Positions 10,968 through 20,439 are shown, counted from the first letter of the stretch. The stretch: 25,563 nucleotides of DNA from Gamarada debralockiae (GCA_002803225.1 NXFV01001750.1:1-25563); one strand, 5' to 3'. Notes: generated by a model from the letters alone, not told the origin. Numbers and translations: made by a program.

Positions 10968-13900
10968 TCAAGAATAGCCATGTTTTTCGGCCTCACTCTT
11001 CACCCGTCCAGCAATCTCCCCGATAATTTCCATTTCACCCATGACAGAATCTATAACCTCGCCCAATTTCTCCAGGAAGTCGCCATTTTTCGCCAAGATC
11101 TTTGCCTCCGACCCGCGCAATACCTCGATATTATTACCAATTTGTTCAAGAATGTCCCTGACCTCGTTGTTAAGAGTATCCACAGTCTCCATAGCGAGCT
11201 CGAAGAGTGCTCTTTGTAGACGGGAGCGGATTGCTGTGAACAAAGTGGGATTTCTAGTCGATCCAATTGCTTCGCGTAAGCGGCTCAGACGTCTTGCATT
11301 AACGCCGGATCCTGTTAAATGATCAGCAATCAAATAATTGAGCTTTAGGTGTTTAGCCGTACCACTGTCCATGCTGCACTCTCGATAGGCTGGGCGCATC
11401 TCTTCAAATATGTATGAACTTCGGTGATTTTGAGTCGCATCACGCTTGATTGAGCTATGATAGACGAGTATTAGCAAGGCGACGAAGGTTACGTGATCTG
11501 GGAAAGACTACTTACTCTAATTTGGTTGTAGCGTTCTTTTCTGCCTCTGCAAATGTATACTTAATGGAATCAACCTTTGTTACAAGTGCCTCCGCAAATA
11601 GGGGTGCCCCGTGAAAGTCTAGAACGGATGTTAACGTCATTGGCAAGAGACGAGACGTTCATAAGTAAGTACGGGCGAAAATACCTTTGACTTGTGAGAT
11701 TAGGCCATCCAGAGACTTCAAAATCGTATTTTGAAGCTCATTTAAAGTAGCTTCCAACCTTTCGGCATGGCCATCCCACCATGAAGCCATAGTATCAACC
11801 ATCGCTTCAATGAGCTCTAAATTCCATTCCGTGTATTCAACTTTGGCACTTCCCCATGACCCGTAGCTGCGACAGAAACCGGCAATCTGAGCTTCAAGTA
11901 TGTAAGCAAGGAAGACCTTCCAGGAGACTTTGCTACTTACTATGATGATACTAAAGAAGTCAGTGTGTACTACAACATCATGGAATATGATTACTCACAG
12001 TTCCCCACATACTAGACACCTTTATAGCATCTTGCGTCCATTTGCCAAGATTTGCAGCTAGAGAATATACATCAGTAACCTCCTTATAATGCGGGAATAC
12101 ACGCTGGAACGAACTCATAGGCTGAATCATGATGTCCCTTGAGATTCCCTTTTGAGTCTCTCCAGTAGCGGAGACAGATTCTGAAGCTGCCTGTACAAGT
12201 TAATTTGGAGAAATTAATAGGTGGAAGTAGTTAGGGCTGTCAAGAAGTCCTGCCCATACCCGAGTAATGCATAAAAGATCTCCAAACAATAAAAATAACT
12301 TAAGAAACAAAGTATACATTTTTGATAGTCGATCTTGAAGCTGGCCTCATACACAACAACTATCAAAGGTTCTTTCAGTAAACAGGAAACATAGGTCATA
12401 CCTTTTGAAGATCATTTTGCAGCGTTTCCAACATTCGCTGAACTGTAGCATCATTTGGCATGGTCTCTTCAGACCCACCTGCTAGCCATAGTTGAACCCG
12501 TTGCACCAAGGCCTTGAGGCTCACAGTTAAGAAGTGATGTGCGATCCTAAACTGAGCCTGCGCCGGAATCTTGTGGCAGTGACTTCTCAGTGCCGGAACA
12601 CCGCTGCCCCTAATCGGCAAGTCATGGACTTTGACGCGTCGGCGGTTTTTCTTGTACGTCTTATTGGAGACACAGAATACTGAAAGAGGGCGATTGTTGA
12701 ACAATTTCGCGTGGTTACTACGGACCAGTTTCTCGATGTAGTCGTTGCGAGCCGTCATATATAAGTAGTCCAACCTATCATAATACGTCAGCAGAACGTT
12801 TTGCATGGCATAAACTACTTACTCATCTTGAGCATCATCTCTTTGGCGAAGGGCGCCTGCCCTGGCATCATCCGCTTCAGCTTCTTCGATTGTCCTCTCG
12901 AGCAGTTTGACTCTTGCGGCATTTGCTCCTCTGCTATCTGCAAAGAATTTCTTTCTGATCTCATCGACATCCAAATCCTACAAGAGAATTAGAGCACGCT
13001 CCTACAGGTTGGCAGATATAAGGGAAGTACCTCAGATTTTGTGCAAACTAAGGCAATACCCTGTGATGGCCTTCCATTTTTCAAATTGCTTCCTAAACTT
13101 TTCTGCAAAATCATCTCCACATTCTTGTTCGTGCCAACCCGCGTTATATCCGCAACAACAAAGATTTCATCACAGCCATACATATATTCTTCCGCTGCCT
13201 TGACGCGGGCATTATTCGAATCATGAAAACCTATAGAGGTCAGTTCGCACAACATATGGAAGGGGAAGTTCCTCGTGCCTGGAAGATCTGCAAGAATAGC
13301 ACCACTCTTAAGGACTTGGGAACTGAGAAAGAGCCTATGACTTGTTAGCATAATCACAATTCCAAGGAGGCTTCGTTACCGAATGACTTTGATGAAAGGC
13401 CAGAGATTTCCAGTCAAGAATTGCTGTGTCTTTCTGTTGCATTCATCCACAGTGTCAGCGCTTCCAAGCCACCCACTCTCATTTGAGTCCCCAGGCCATT
13501 CTAGCGCGTTGGTCCACAATTTAAGCTGCTGTTGGATCCTCTCTTCAGCCCCAGCACTGTTGTCTTGCAAATATTTCTCAGTCAACTCTCTCTTGGACCC
13601 AAAGGCAGCTTTCAGAGTATCCCATGCGAGTTTCGACTGATCTTCCAACCGTTTCTGCTCATCCGCCGTCATGCCTTTGTCGTCAAGGTCGGAGAGGTGG
13701 AAGCAACGGTAGCTCCAAAGTAGTTCACGTAGTTGCTCTTCAATCTCGTTATCTGTCATACGATCAATTTCGATTGTGTATTTGGCTGTATGTCCAGGCT
13801 TTCGAAGTCGATACTCGGTGACTACGCTTGTACAGGCGGCACCAAGACCAGCCTAGTTCATCAGCTTTTGAATCCTTTTCGTGACAAGCGGTGGAATATT

Positions 13901-14799
13901 ACCGTATGTGCAAGATCAGCTTCATCGAGGAGAGAATTAATCAGACTGCTCTTTCCTACATGCATACGATTAGTCAATCATATCGAGAGCTTCTCCCGCT
14001 ACATACCAACGCCAGAGTCTCCCACAATGCCAATTGTACACACAGAGGGCGCATCGAATTGCCGAAGTTCATTTGCTGTTTGAATCATGCTAAAGACCTG
14101 TGAGTCCCGGTCTCGAGCCAATTCGCAAGTTTCAAGTATGCTTGCAATTCGCCGAGCAACAAATTTTCCATTTTGGAGAGCCTTCTGAAACTCCGCATTG
14201 AAATATGGCTCATCTGGTGGCGTCTCATCGTTGATGTTGTATTTCCCCGGCTTTGACGACTGATTGACCACCGCCGGCTGGGCAGGCGCACTCGATGCTC
14301 TGACTTTAGTGACTTGAGGCGATACGATGTTTCCAGAAGTCTGTAGGGCTGACGACTGCGAAACCCCTAGGCCAGCTACCAAAGTTATATTTCCTGCGTT
14401 ATTTGTTCTAGTGGCTTGTCCCGTTCGACTGCCTGGTTCTGGTGTGGTATTGTGAAGATTGCGGAATGTGAAAGTAGATGGAGCTTCCTCTTGGCCAAAC
14501 CGGTATACCCGCGAATCGTCAGGAGGGCTAAGGTTCACTTGCTTGAGCGTATCAAGGACATTATCGTATGTGTTGGAGGAAGACAGCATTCTCGGGGTCG
14601 TAATATCTGGAAGTTCAAACAAGTCAGGTCCTGGAGACTCGATAGAAGGAATAAGAACATCTTCGGGTCGAGAATCTTGCGAGGATGCCGCCATCATAGG
14701 TGAGAATCTCGTAGAAGATTGAGGGGTAAGCACTGGGTTACCAGTACTTTCCACTGAGGGCGAATCCGTTCGAGGGTGGACTTGGTCGTCGTAATTCAT
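10968..14799 (-). CDS. Dynamin-family GTPase, SLIP-GC-like, ten or eleven exons
   Basis: Exons read 14799-14007, 13955-13903, 13852-13380, 13334-13031, 12977-12823, 12774-12402, (12340-12260, optional), 12190-11999, 11886-11685, 11618-11516 and 11454-10968. All joins keep phase, for 1044 aa, or 1071 aa with the optional exon. Residues 1-240 are Ser/Thr/Pro-rich and look disordered. The G domain shows the P-loop GDSGVGKS (260-267), split by intron 1 in the Gly-265 codon; a switch I Thr in ACTSVVTEY (about 290); DLPG (456-459); and CTKSE (537-541), where Glu stands in for the usual Asp of TKxD. This pattern matches the dynamin superfamily and most closely the SLIP-GC-like large GTPases common in filamentous fungi. 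A charged helical stretch (about 542-595), a conserved FCRSYG block near 788 and a coiled-coil-like C terminus follow. There is no signal peptide or membrane segment in this start; it is probably a soluble GTPase of unknown role. The ATG at 14799 is preferred because the frame upstream has hydrophobic, unrelated sequence. Confidence 0.87.
11887..11998 (-). other. 112-bp intron of the GTPase gene
   Basis: GTGAGT...GAAGCTCAG joins SSMWGT to IAGFCRSYG in phase 0. A reading with a 10-bp micro-exon (TATCATCATA) between TTTAG and GTAAGT also keeps frame if a weak acceptor (CTTGAAG) is used. The single-intron form gives the spacing W-G-T-x3-FCR-x-YG that I expect for this family, so I prefer it. Confidence 0.65.
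12191..12401 (-). other. 211-bp intron, or two introns around an 81-nt exon
   Basis: Read as one intron this is the longest in the gene. It can also be split into 12341-12401 (61 bp, GTATGA...GGCCAG) and 12191-12259 (69 bp, GTATGG...CCCTAAC...GTACAG) around the exon 12260-12340. That exon is stop-free and phase 0 at both ends; it would add 27 residues starting LQDRLSKMYTLFLKL. It would lengthen a helical region where relatives usually have more residues. Against it, the exon is AT-rich and the first intron lacks a good branch site. Confidence 0.45.
13956..14006 (-). other. Intron 1 of the GTPase gene, splitting the P-loop
   Basis: GTATGT...TTGACTAATC...CATGTAG, 51 bp. It interrupts the second Gly codon of GVGKS: GTT G | GA AAG. 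Unspliced, the frame ends GDSGVGM and then stops, so splicing is needed for a working nucleotide-binding site. Confidence 0.92.
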
Positions 14800-15718
14800 G
14801 GTTCCAAACTTCGATGCGACTTGTCCAGTTCGATATAATGATGAAAGAAGAAAGATTGGGAAGTAAGAGAGGGTTTTGTTGGTGTCTGTGATACCAACAT
14901 CAAATAAGAGCAGGCAATAAAGCATATATACCAACCAAACGCAACGATAGCCGGCTCCCCCGTTGGCTGAGAAAGTTGTGTAACCCACAACTCCACCAAA
15001 ATCAAAGGCAACAAGTCGCTTAGTCTTCAAATACTTTAGCTGGTAACTTTTCAGGAAGGTAACTTTACTGTCAAACTAAGGGGCTAAGGGGCTGCATAAG
15101 TGATAACTGCTAAATGATCGCTATGAGACAGTGACAGACTATAACCGCAGCACAACCCCACCCATCGCCTGATGGGCCAAGGAGATTCAATGCCTACCCG
15201 CCCAAGCGGGGAATCTCGTTTCGACAACGCGGCAGACCCACTATGTCGGAGAACCCTTCAACAACTTCTGCGTCAGTATACGAGATGCGTCCAAACGCAT
15301 TTGCGGCCATCAAATTCTGATGCTCGTCTTTCCATACTCCTGCCTACCTACCCCTTGATCGCTCCTTACTCCTGAACATCTAATAGCCTGGATGGAAATC
15401 TGCCACGTGCGAATTCCCAACAAAGCGAACAATCTTAGACAACCAGACGCATTTGCGTTCTTGATACTCGTCTATAATTTCACTCATACAGATTGTGTCA
15501 TGAGTCCAGCAAACGTACCCGGGAAGATATCTGTCCATACTCTCAGCGTTCAGTCGCCATCTGTTGCCTTGACTTAGTTTTCGCCTAAACAGGTAAGGAA
15601 ATGCCACCTTTAGACCGCAAACCATATTCTTCAATAACGCACACCCAAATCGCTCATTCTGCAGTAGGGGCCAATGACAAAGAAATGACGTCTCATCACC
15701 ACCCGACCTCGCTTTATG
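14800..15718. other. Intergenic, promoter side of the GTPase gene
   Basis: The GTPase frame stays open upstream of its ATG to about 15030 but gives a hydrophobic, non-conserved sequence, so I take it as 5' UTR and promoter. No other gene was recognised between 15031 and 15718. Confidence 0.45.
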
Positions 15719-16114
15719 TCACGTAAGACCCCTTTCTGGTACAGTCAACGTGGCCATTATGCCGGTTCCTTCTTCTCTAAGTTCAAAAATTGTCCATGGT
15801 ATCTTAAGAGTTATTTCCGTCATTTTATTTGTCAATTTGAGTTCTGGGAGTCTGAAGGAGGAAACAAATTTTTCTTCCGTTGAAATAAGGTGACGGAAAA
15901 ACAGGACTCTCCTCTCTTTCCATTGCGGATCTCCTTCTTGCCGCTGCACCATGATTCTTAAATCTTCTGGTAGCCTCTGTCCAGCTCTCTTTAGCTCAGC
16001 TCTCTTAGAGTAAGCGTCTTGATACGCTGAGCGGAGCAGTTCTAAGTGTCGAGCCCACTCAAACGATATCGATTCCGCTGTCACTGGGCCAAGCAGCCCA
16101 GCACAACCTGGCAT
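15719..16114 (-). CDS. Hypothetical protein, 131 aa
   Basis: This is a single open frame from an ATG at 16114. The protein is charged and helical in its first 90 residues (RSAYQDAYSKRAELKRAG, VQRQEGDPQWKERRVLFF), with a hydrophobic beta-like end (KIPWTIFELREEGTGIM). The residue make-up and even spread of charged and aromatic residues look like real protein rather than a chance frame. I recognise no family. It could be the last exon of a larger or decayed gene, because MPGCAGLLGP at the start follows acceptor-like AG sites and no upstream exon is evident in the AT-rich DNA behind it. Confidence 0.35.
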   Translation of the reverse strand: MPGCAGLLGPVTAESISFEWARHLELLRSAYQDAYSKRAELKRAGQRLPEDLRIMVQRQEGDPQWKERRVLFFRHLISTEEKFVSSFRLPELKLTNKMTEITLKIPWTIFELREEGTGIMATLTVPERGLT

Positions 16115-16650
16115 GAAGTAGGTTTTCGTGTAATTAGGCTGCGAGTTTCTAACTTCCAGAATTATAGAATAGGATTAAGGTATCGGAAGTTGTGTAAGAC
16201 TGCACTAGATCCTGCGCATCATATCCCCCGCATTTGGTCAGCTGAGTTTTAACAATCATGAGTTAACAAGAGCTTTCATTCTACCCGAATTATGTCCTCT
16301 CTCAAAGTGTTCTAAGATTCCCTATTGAGTCTTTGCTTTCCTACGTATCCTATGATCTTACCTCATTTGGTGAACTTGCTAGGATAACAAACTCAAATAC
16401 TATTATTATTGACCTTCTTTCACCACTTGACATTAATATATCATATATACACTAATTTCTTACATAAGACTATAAATTTATTAAAAATTTAATATTAAAA
16501 CTATTCTAAAACCCTTTAGTCTTTCGCTATATACTTAACATATTGGCCACTTATTACTTATAACATAATAATAATATTCTTCTAATAATATCTTTAATCC
16601 TAATCACATACAATACCAACTCTCATTCTTAATACTAATCATGTACAATA
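16115..16650. other. AT-rich intergenic stretch
   Basis: From about 16381 the DNA becomes very AT-rich: I count 37 G or C in the 180 bases 16441-16620 (about 21%), and 7 in the 60 bases 16441-16500. It has many TA/ATT runs and no open frame of interest. It lies at the 3' end of the BNR-repeat gene. It may be a decayed or RIP-mutated repeat, or simply an AT-rich 3' flank. Confidence 0.6.
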
Positions 16651-16680
16651 TCAACTCCCACCCTCAATCCTAATCACATA
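16595..16680. repeat. 35-bp tandem repeat, about 2.5 copies
   Basis: Copies lie at 16595-16629, 16630-16664 and (partial, 16 bp) 16665-16680. Each has the core (t/c)aat(c/a)ctaatca(c/t)(a/g)tacaata(c/t)caactc. The copies differ at only a few bases, mostly transitions. The array runs over the stop codon (16651-16653) of the BNR-repeat gene, so its last codons are part of the repeat. Confidence 0.75.
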
Positions 16681-19600
16681 TTGCGATCCGCCCACGACCC
16701 TTCCCTTCACCTTCTGTAGAGCATGAAAGTAATACGTACTACCCAAATTCAGAACACCATTATTCTCTAGCAAGAAGATCGCTGCAGCGGAGCCATATGC
16801 CGCCAAGTTGACTTTTGAGATTGTTACGGTTGCGGAAGGGAGCGCTGTATAGACGGTAGGAACGAACTGGCCAAAAAATACAGCACAAGAGCCGCAGTCG
16901 TGGGGGTGCTTGCGATGGCGGCGCCGGGGGCAAGAACAGCCGCTTTGGCAGGGGTGACATCCTTGGTCCCGATCACAACTCCCTTCGAGATGCTTTTTGT
17001 GGTCATGACCGCCATGCCCTCCATCGTACCGATACCTGTGTCTCTGCCCGTGGTTGCTTCCATCAGGGCAATCACACTTACAGCCGCCCAGCTTACCCAA
17101 ACCCTGCGTCCCACCAGTATCAACAACGCCAGACAACGAGCCACCCAAGGAGCCCTTCGTATCGAGCTTCGTCAGTGCAAATATGAATGACAATTGCAGG
17201 GGCAAGCCACTGAGGTCGAAGACCAAGTCCACAACTCTGACTTCCCTGTCCGCGTTATGAAACTCGATATACTCCCAGAACGGCCGTCCATCAGCAGTCA
17301 GACCTGCTTGAATTCCACCGCCCCCAGTTTGATTGCTCGCCAACCTCGGTCCTACATGCACGTTCTTCTGCCCTACCTGTTTATTACGTGGGGTCTCCTT
17401 GTCGAGATCTAGGTCCATCCCATTGACGGGACTACCAGAGCAGTGCACGAAGACCGCGATGCAGTAATGGCCTGGATCACCGGTTTCCAGTGTTGGAACA
17501 GTCCAAGGCCACGACACGACTTTGGGGTTGGACGACACGATCCCATCTACCCGTTGCGGCGGCCCAACGAGCTTCCAGGGACTGTCGGACGGCATTGTTA
17601 GAATGATCTGCCCGCCGGGGTGGAACTGGTCCCAGAATTGGAAATTGTTCTTCAGTGAAGCGCTCGCGCCTAGGCTAGGAAGACCAGCCCCAGCGTTGGC
17701 GTACAACGCGAGCACGTGAACGTTGTTTGCAGGGCTTAGGCCTCGGTTTCGTACTTGTACGTGGACCAAAGCGTTGTTTGTAGAAGGGAGTGCATCGCTG
17801 TGATCTTTGAGCTCATCAAAGAGAACGTGAGATAGCGGGAGGCTCCCTTCGGGGTCGGTCTGGAAGAATGGGGCTATGGAAGCGCCGTCGCCAGGCTGCT
17901 GGGCATCAACTTTAATGTCTGCGCACATATAGTGATAGAGTGTTTTTCCAGAATTTGTTGAGTCGTATGGGTAGGGGGCTCCATCAGGTGAGATGGGAAG
18001 CCGGCCAATGTCGAGGATGTTGTCTCGCATGTAAAGGCCTAGCGCTGTGTCGGCGGCTCCTTTTGTGGCATCCATTTCCCACATGCCGCGAACTCCACTT
18101 GCTGCCCGTAGAAGAACTTTGGGTGATGAGACACTCCCAATATTTCCAACCCACAAGTCGGAAACTCGCCCTCCCGGAAGGCCGTCGCTGATGTCTAACC
18201 AGTCCACAGCAGTACCAACTCCGTTACTCGAGATAAGCTTGTAGACGTGTGTCCCCCAAGGAGCATATAGGATACCTGACTGGACGGGATCTGTAACTAA
18301 TTTGCTGAAGCCAGTAGTACCTGGTAGATTGGTGCATTGAATTCCCGTCCATTTTGTCCCTGATATGAGGAATAGCGGCGTAGAATATGATAATCCATCA
18401 CTATTAACGGTGACTGTATTGGTCAGTAGGACGAACGTGTTTTCAACTGCATCCATGGAGATTGAGACGATGTTCAAGCCAGATGGTTTGGAGCTTGTGA
18501 TCTCCATCCATGACGGCGAAGTAGCGGTTCCATTGCTAGTGACGAAAAGTCCCTGATTTGAAGTTGCTGCTACGAGTTTATTCGCGTTCCCTCTGCTGGC
18601 CGCCACGACAGTGAACGTAAATTGGTGGAAGCTTTCCTGGTCTGTTAGGATAGTTACATATGGAGACTGATCAATGCGTGCAACACATCTGATAGGAACT
18701 GTAACATTCGCATAGGGTCCATGGTTCTTGGTAAAGGTTGCAGTGAAAGTCGTTGCGGTGATAGCAGATACAATCACTGTTTCCTCGCCATCGATGTTTA
18801 GATCTATGCCCACTACAATGTCTGTCATTGCATCCGGGGTGACTTCTCGCACCCCAGATGAGAATGCAGCGACAATCGTGGTGAGCGAGTGAGCAAGACC
18901 GCCGGTGATACAAGTGCTCTGAGCATCAGTAACAAAATTGCTCGTCCCTTGAATAGCGCTTGCGTTCGGCAGAGTCACGTTAATAAATGGAGCCTGAGAC
19001 CCATCGTCGATTGCAAGTTTGACGAATGAGTCTAAATTATTCCAAACCTGAGGTCCCACCACATCAGCTGATACCAAGGCAGAAATTATTAGCGGAAATA
19101 GAAGACATACTTTAACGCCATTAGGACCATGCCCAACTGCAACAGATCCAGCATCCGAATAAATTAAACCACGCCACAAAAGAGCACCTTGCCCACCGTG
19201 AACGCCGTTATACTGACAGCAGACGTAGCCCAAGGCCCCAATTGTTGCATCGCTATCGTACCGGTTCACTGCGGTGGCCTGCTTCCCATGTCCATAGGCT
19301 TGAGAGGCAACTGAGTTCGGGTTGTACACTTGCGTCGTATCGTAGTCTATAAATCGGGGAGGAAAGTAAAGCGTCGTATTGGGATCGGCAAGTGAGTTAG
19401 ACACCACCAAACCACCAGCACCTCCCACGTAGAGTACTGGAATTACGCCAGGTGGGAAAGTGTCGGGAGAAAAGGCAATGACATCAGGGTTAAATACATA
19501 GGAACCCGGAACAGAGGTAATACCACTATCCACGGAGCGAGTGACTTCGTCGCCCCCGAAGAAAAGTATATCGTGAGAGCCATCTCCGGGAGAATTAGGG

Positions 19601-20439
19601 GCAACGGCAAGCAGAACGGGCGGTGGTAGAGACGAATTTATAGCAGTCCAAGGTCCTGCAGCATTCGAGGCGGTGTATAATGAAGATGTTCCTCCATTCT
19701 TCGCGAACCATAGATAAGGCCTCGGTGTTACTTGACAGGTTCTAACCGTCATGTTATCAAACTTGTCCGTCGATGGTAGGCCCGAGCCTGGGGTAGTTAT
19801 TATGTTAGTCCAGCTGGCGGCGCTGGTGGGATCCGTAGAATGGAAAATGCCTGTTCCTGGAATACATGCATAAAAGTCTGCGGCTGAACCGTCCGTTGGG
19901 AATCGAGCCACGAAATCCGAAACGTTTCCAGGCAGGACTTGAGTAAAGGAGGCTGCATTGTCTGATGAGCGCCAAATTCCATTAGCACATGCGGCATAGA
20001 CGATAGTGGTGTTTAGAATCGAAGCATTTCGTGGGTCGACGATGATTTTCAAGACTTCGCTTCCAATTGCGATTGGCGAATTCCAATTGTCACCCTTGGT
20101 GCTTGAGGTGTAGATACGCTGCGAGTCCCACTCTCCCATGTAAATATTTGTGGTAAAGAGAGGATGAACTGCAATACAGTTTGGCGTTACTGTGGAATCG
20201 CTCTGTTGCAGAACATCGACGATTGGTTTCCACAGATTCCCGTCATCGTCCGTGCGGAAGGCAGAGCGCCCATTGCCAGTGTTCTCCACAGTATAGAGAG
20301 TACCTGAGTCAGTGGGGTCAATCGCGACACTTGCAACAAGGGCCTGGTTTTGGCCTTCCCCTCGCCGTGAAAGTCGCAAGAAGTTTCGGTCTTCAGGGAC
20401 AAAGACAAAGTCTGGCCCGATAGGAATCCACTTCACCAT
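16651..20439 (-). CDS. Large BNR/sortilin-type beta-propeller protein, 1241 aa
   Basis: Exons read 20439-19111 and 19047-16651 around a 63-nt intron. The first 430 residues hold BNR/Vps10-like blade motifs with the S-x-D-x-G-x-x-W pattern or close forms (FRTDDDGNLWKPI, IYTSSTKGDNWNSPI, GIWRSSDNAASFTQV, GIFHSTDPTSAASW). Residues 500-565 look like a small beta domain (ITATTFTATFTKNHGP). More propeller-like strands follow to about 770. Residues 780-1010 resemble C-terminal regions of bacterial propeller proteins (YMRDNILDIGRLPISPDG, ADIKVDA, ALVHVQVRNRGLSPANNV, GDPGHYCIAVFVH, QVGQKNVHV). Residues 1099-1164 are a Cys/His-rich insert in a last beta domain. There is no signal peptide or membrane segment (start MVKWIPIGPDFVF), so it may stay in the cytoplasm. 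I see no proof of sialidase activity; the folds are known for binding or glycan cleavage, and the function is open. The start has a good context (cacaATGg). Confidence 0.83.
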   Translation of the reverse strand: MVKWIPIGPDFVFVPEDRNFLRLSRRGEGQNQALVASVAIDPTDSGTLYTVENTGNGRSAFRTDDDGNLWKPIVDVLQQSDSTVTPNCIAVHPLFTTNIYMGEWDSQRIYTSSTKGDNWNSPIAIGSEVLKIIVDPRNASILNTTIVYAACANGIWRSSDNAASFTQVLPGNVSDFVARFPTDGSAADFYACIPGTGIFHSTDPTSAASWTNIITTPGSGLPSTDKFDNMTVRTCQVTPRPYLWFAKNGGTSSLYTASNAAGPWTAINSSLPPPVLLAVAPNSPGDGSHDILFFGGDEVTRSVDSGITSVPGSYVFNPDVIAFSPDTFPPGVIPVLYVGGAGGLVVSNSLADPNTTLYFPPRFIDYDTTQVYNPNSVASQAYGHGKQATAVNRYDSDATIGALGYVCCQYNGVHGGQGALLWRGLIYSDAGSVAVGHGPNGVKVCLLFPLIISALVSADVVGPQVWNNLDSFVKLAIDDGSQAPFINVTLPNASAIQGTSNFVTDAQSTCITGGLAHSLTTIVAAFSSGVREVTPDAMTDIVVGIDLNIDGEETVIVSAITATTFTATFTKNHGPYANVTVPIRCVARIDQSPYVTILTDQESFHQFTFTVVAASRGNANKLVAATSNQGLFVTSNGTATSPSWMEITSSKPSGLNIVSISMDAVENTFVLLTNTVTVNSDGLSYSTPLFLISGTKWTGIQCTNLPGTTGFSKLVTDPVQSGILYAPWGTHVYKLISSNGVGTAVDWLDISDGLPGGRVSDLWVGNIGSVSSPKVLLRAASGVRGMWEMDATKGAADTALGLYMRDNILDIGRLPISPDGAPYPYDSTNSGKTLYHYMCADIKVDAQQPGDGASIAPFFQTDPEGSLPLSHVLFDELKDHSDALPSTNNALVHVQVRNRGLSPANNVHVLALYANAGAGLPSLGASASLKNNFQFWDQFHPGGQIILTMPSDSPWKLVGPPQRVDGIVSSNPKVVSWPWTVPTLETGDPGHYCIAVFVHCSGSPVNGMDLDLDKETPRNKQVGQKNVHVGPRLASNQTGGGGIQAGLTADGRPFWEYIEFHNADREVRVVDLVFDLSGLPLQLSFIFALTKLDTKGSLGGSLSGVVDTGGTQGLGKLGGCKCDCPDGSNHGQRHRYRYDGGHGGHDHKKHLEGSCDRDQGCHPCQSGCSCPRRRHRKHPHDCGSCAVFFGQFVPTVYTALPSATVTISKVNLAAYGSAAAIFLLENNGVLNLGSTYYFHALQKVKGRVVGGSQYVIRIEGGS
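16885..17082 (-). other. Cys/His-rich module in the BNR-repeat protein
   Basis: These 66 codons (residues 1099-1164 of the spliced protein) hold 10 Cys and 10 His with many Arg, Lys and Gly. Cys occur as CxCxC at the start, then singly, CxxC, CxC and CxxC at the end (CGSC). The segment sits between two normal beta-strand stretches. The spacing suggests metal binding, but it fits no zinc finger I know. Confidence 0.7.
19048..19110 (-). other. 63-nt stop-free intron in the BNR-repeat gene
   Basis: The donor is GTATGT, the branch-like GCTAATAA lies in the middle and the acceptor is GGACCTCAG. Its length is a multiple of three and it has no stop, so the frame is open with or without splicing. 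Spliced, GHGPNGVK joins VWNNLDSF, which reads as smooth protein; unspliced, it adds 21 hydrophobic residues starting VCLLFPLIISAL, unlike the surroundings. A nearer acceptor (GTATCAG, 43 nt) would break the frame. Confidence 0.8.

Noticed and set aside
12214..12399. 61-aa minus-strand frame inside the GTPase gene
   Set aside because: It is out of phase with the exons on both sides; only the different-frame 81-nt exon at 12260-12340 is a real option.
16867..17081. Cys/His-rich segment read as an intron (donor GTAAGT, acceptor TTGGCCAG)
   Set aside because: Its length of 215 bp would throw the downstream frame out of the good C-terminal sequence, and the segment is stop-free.
16760..17260. Several frames on both strands inside the BNR-repeat gene
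   Set aside because: They arise from the GC-rich Cys/His region and lie within a much longer coherent protein.
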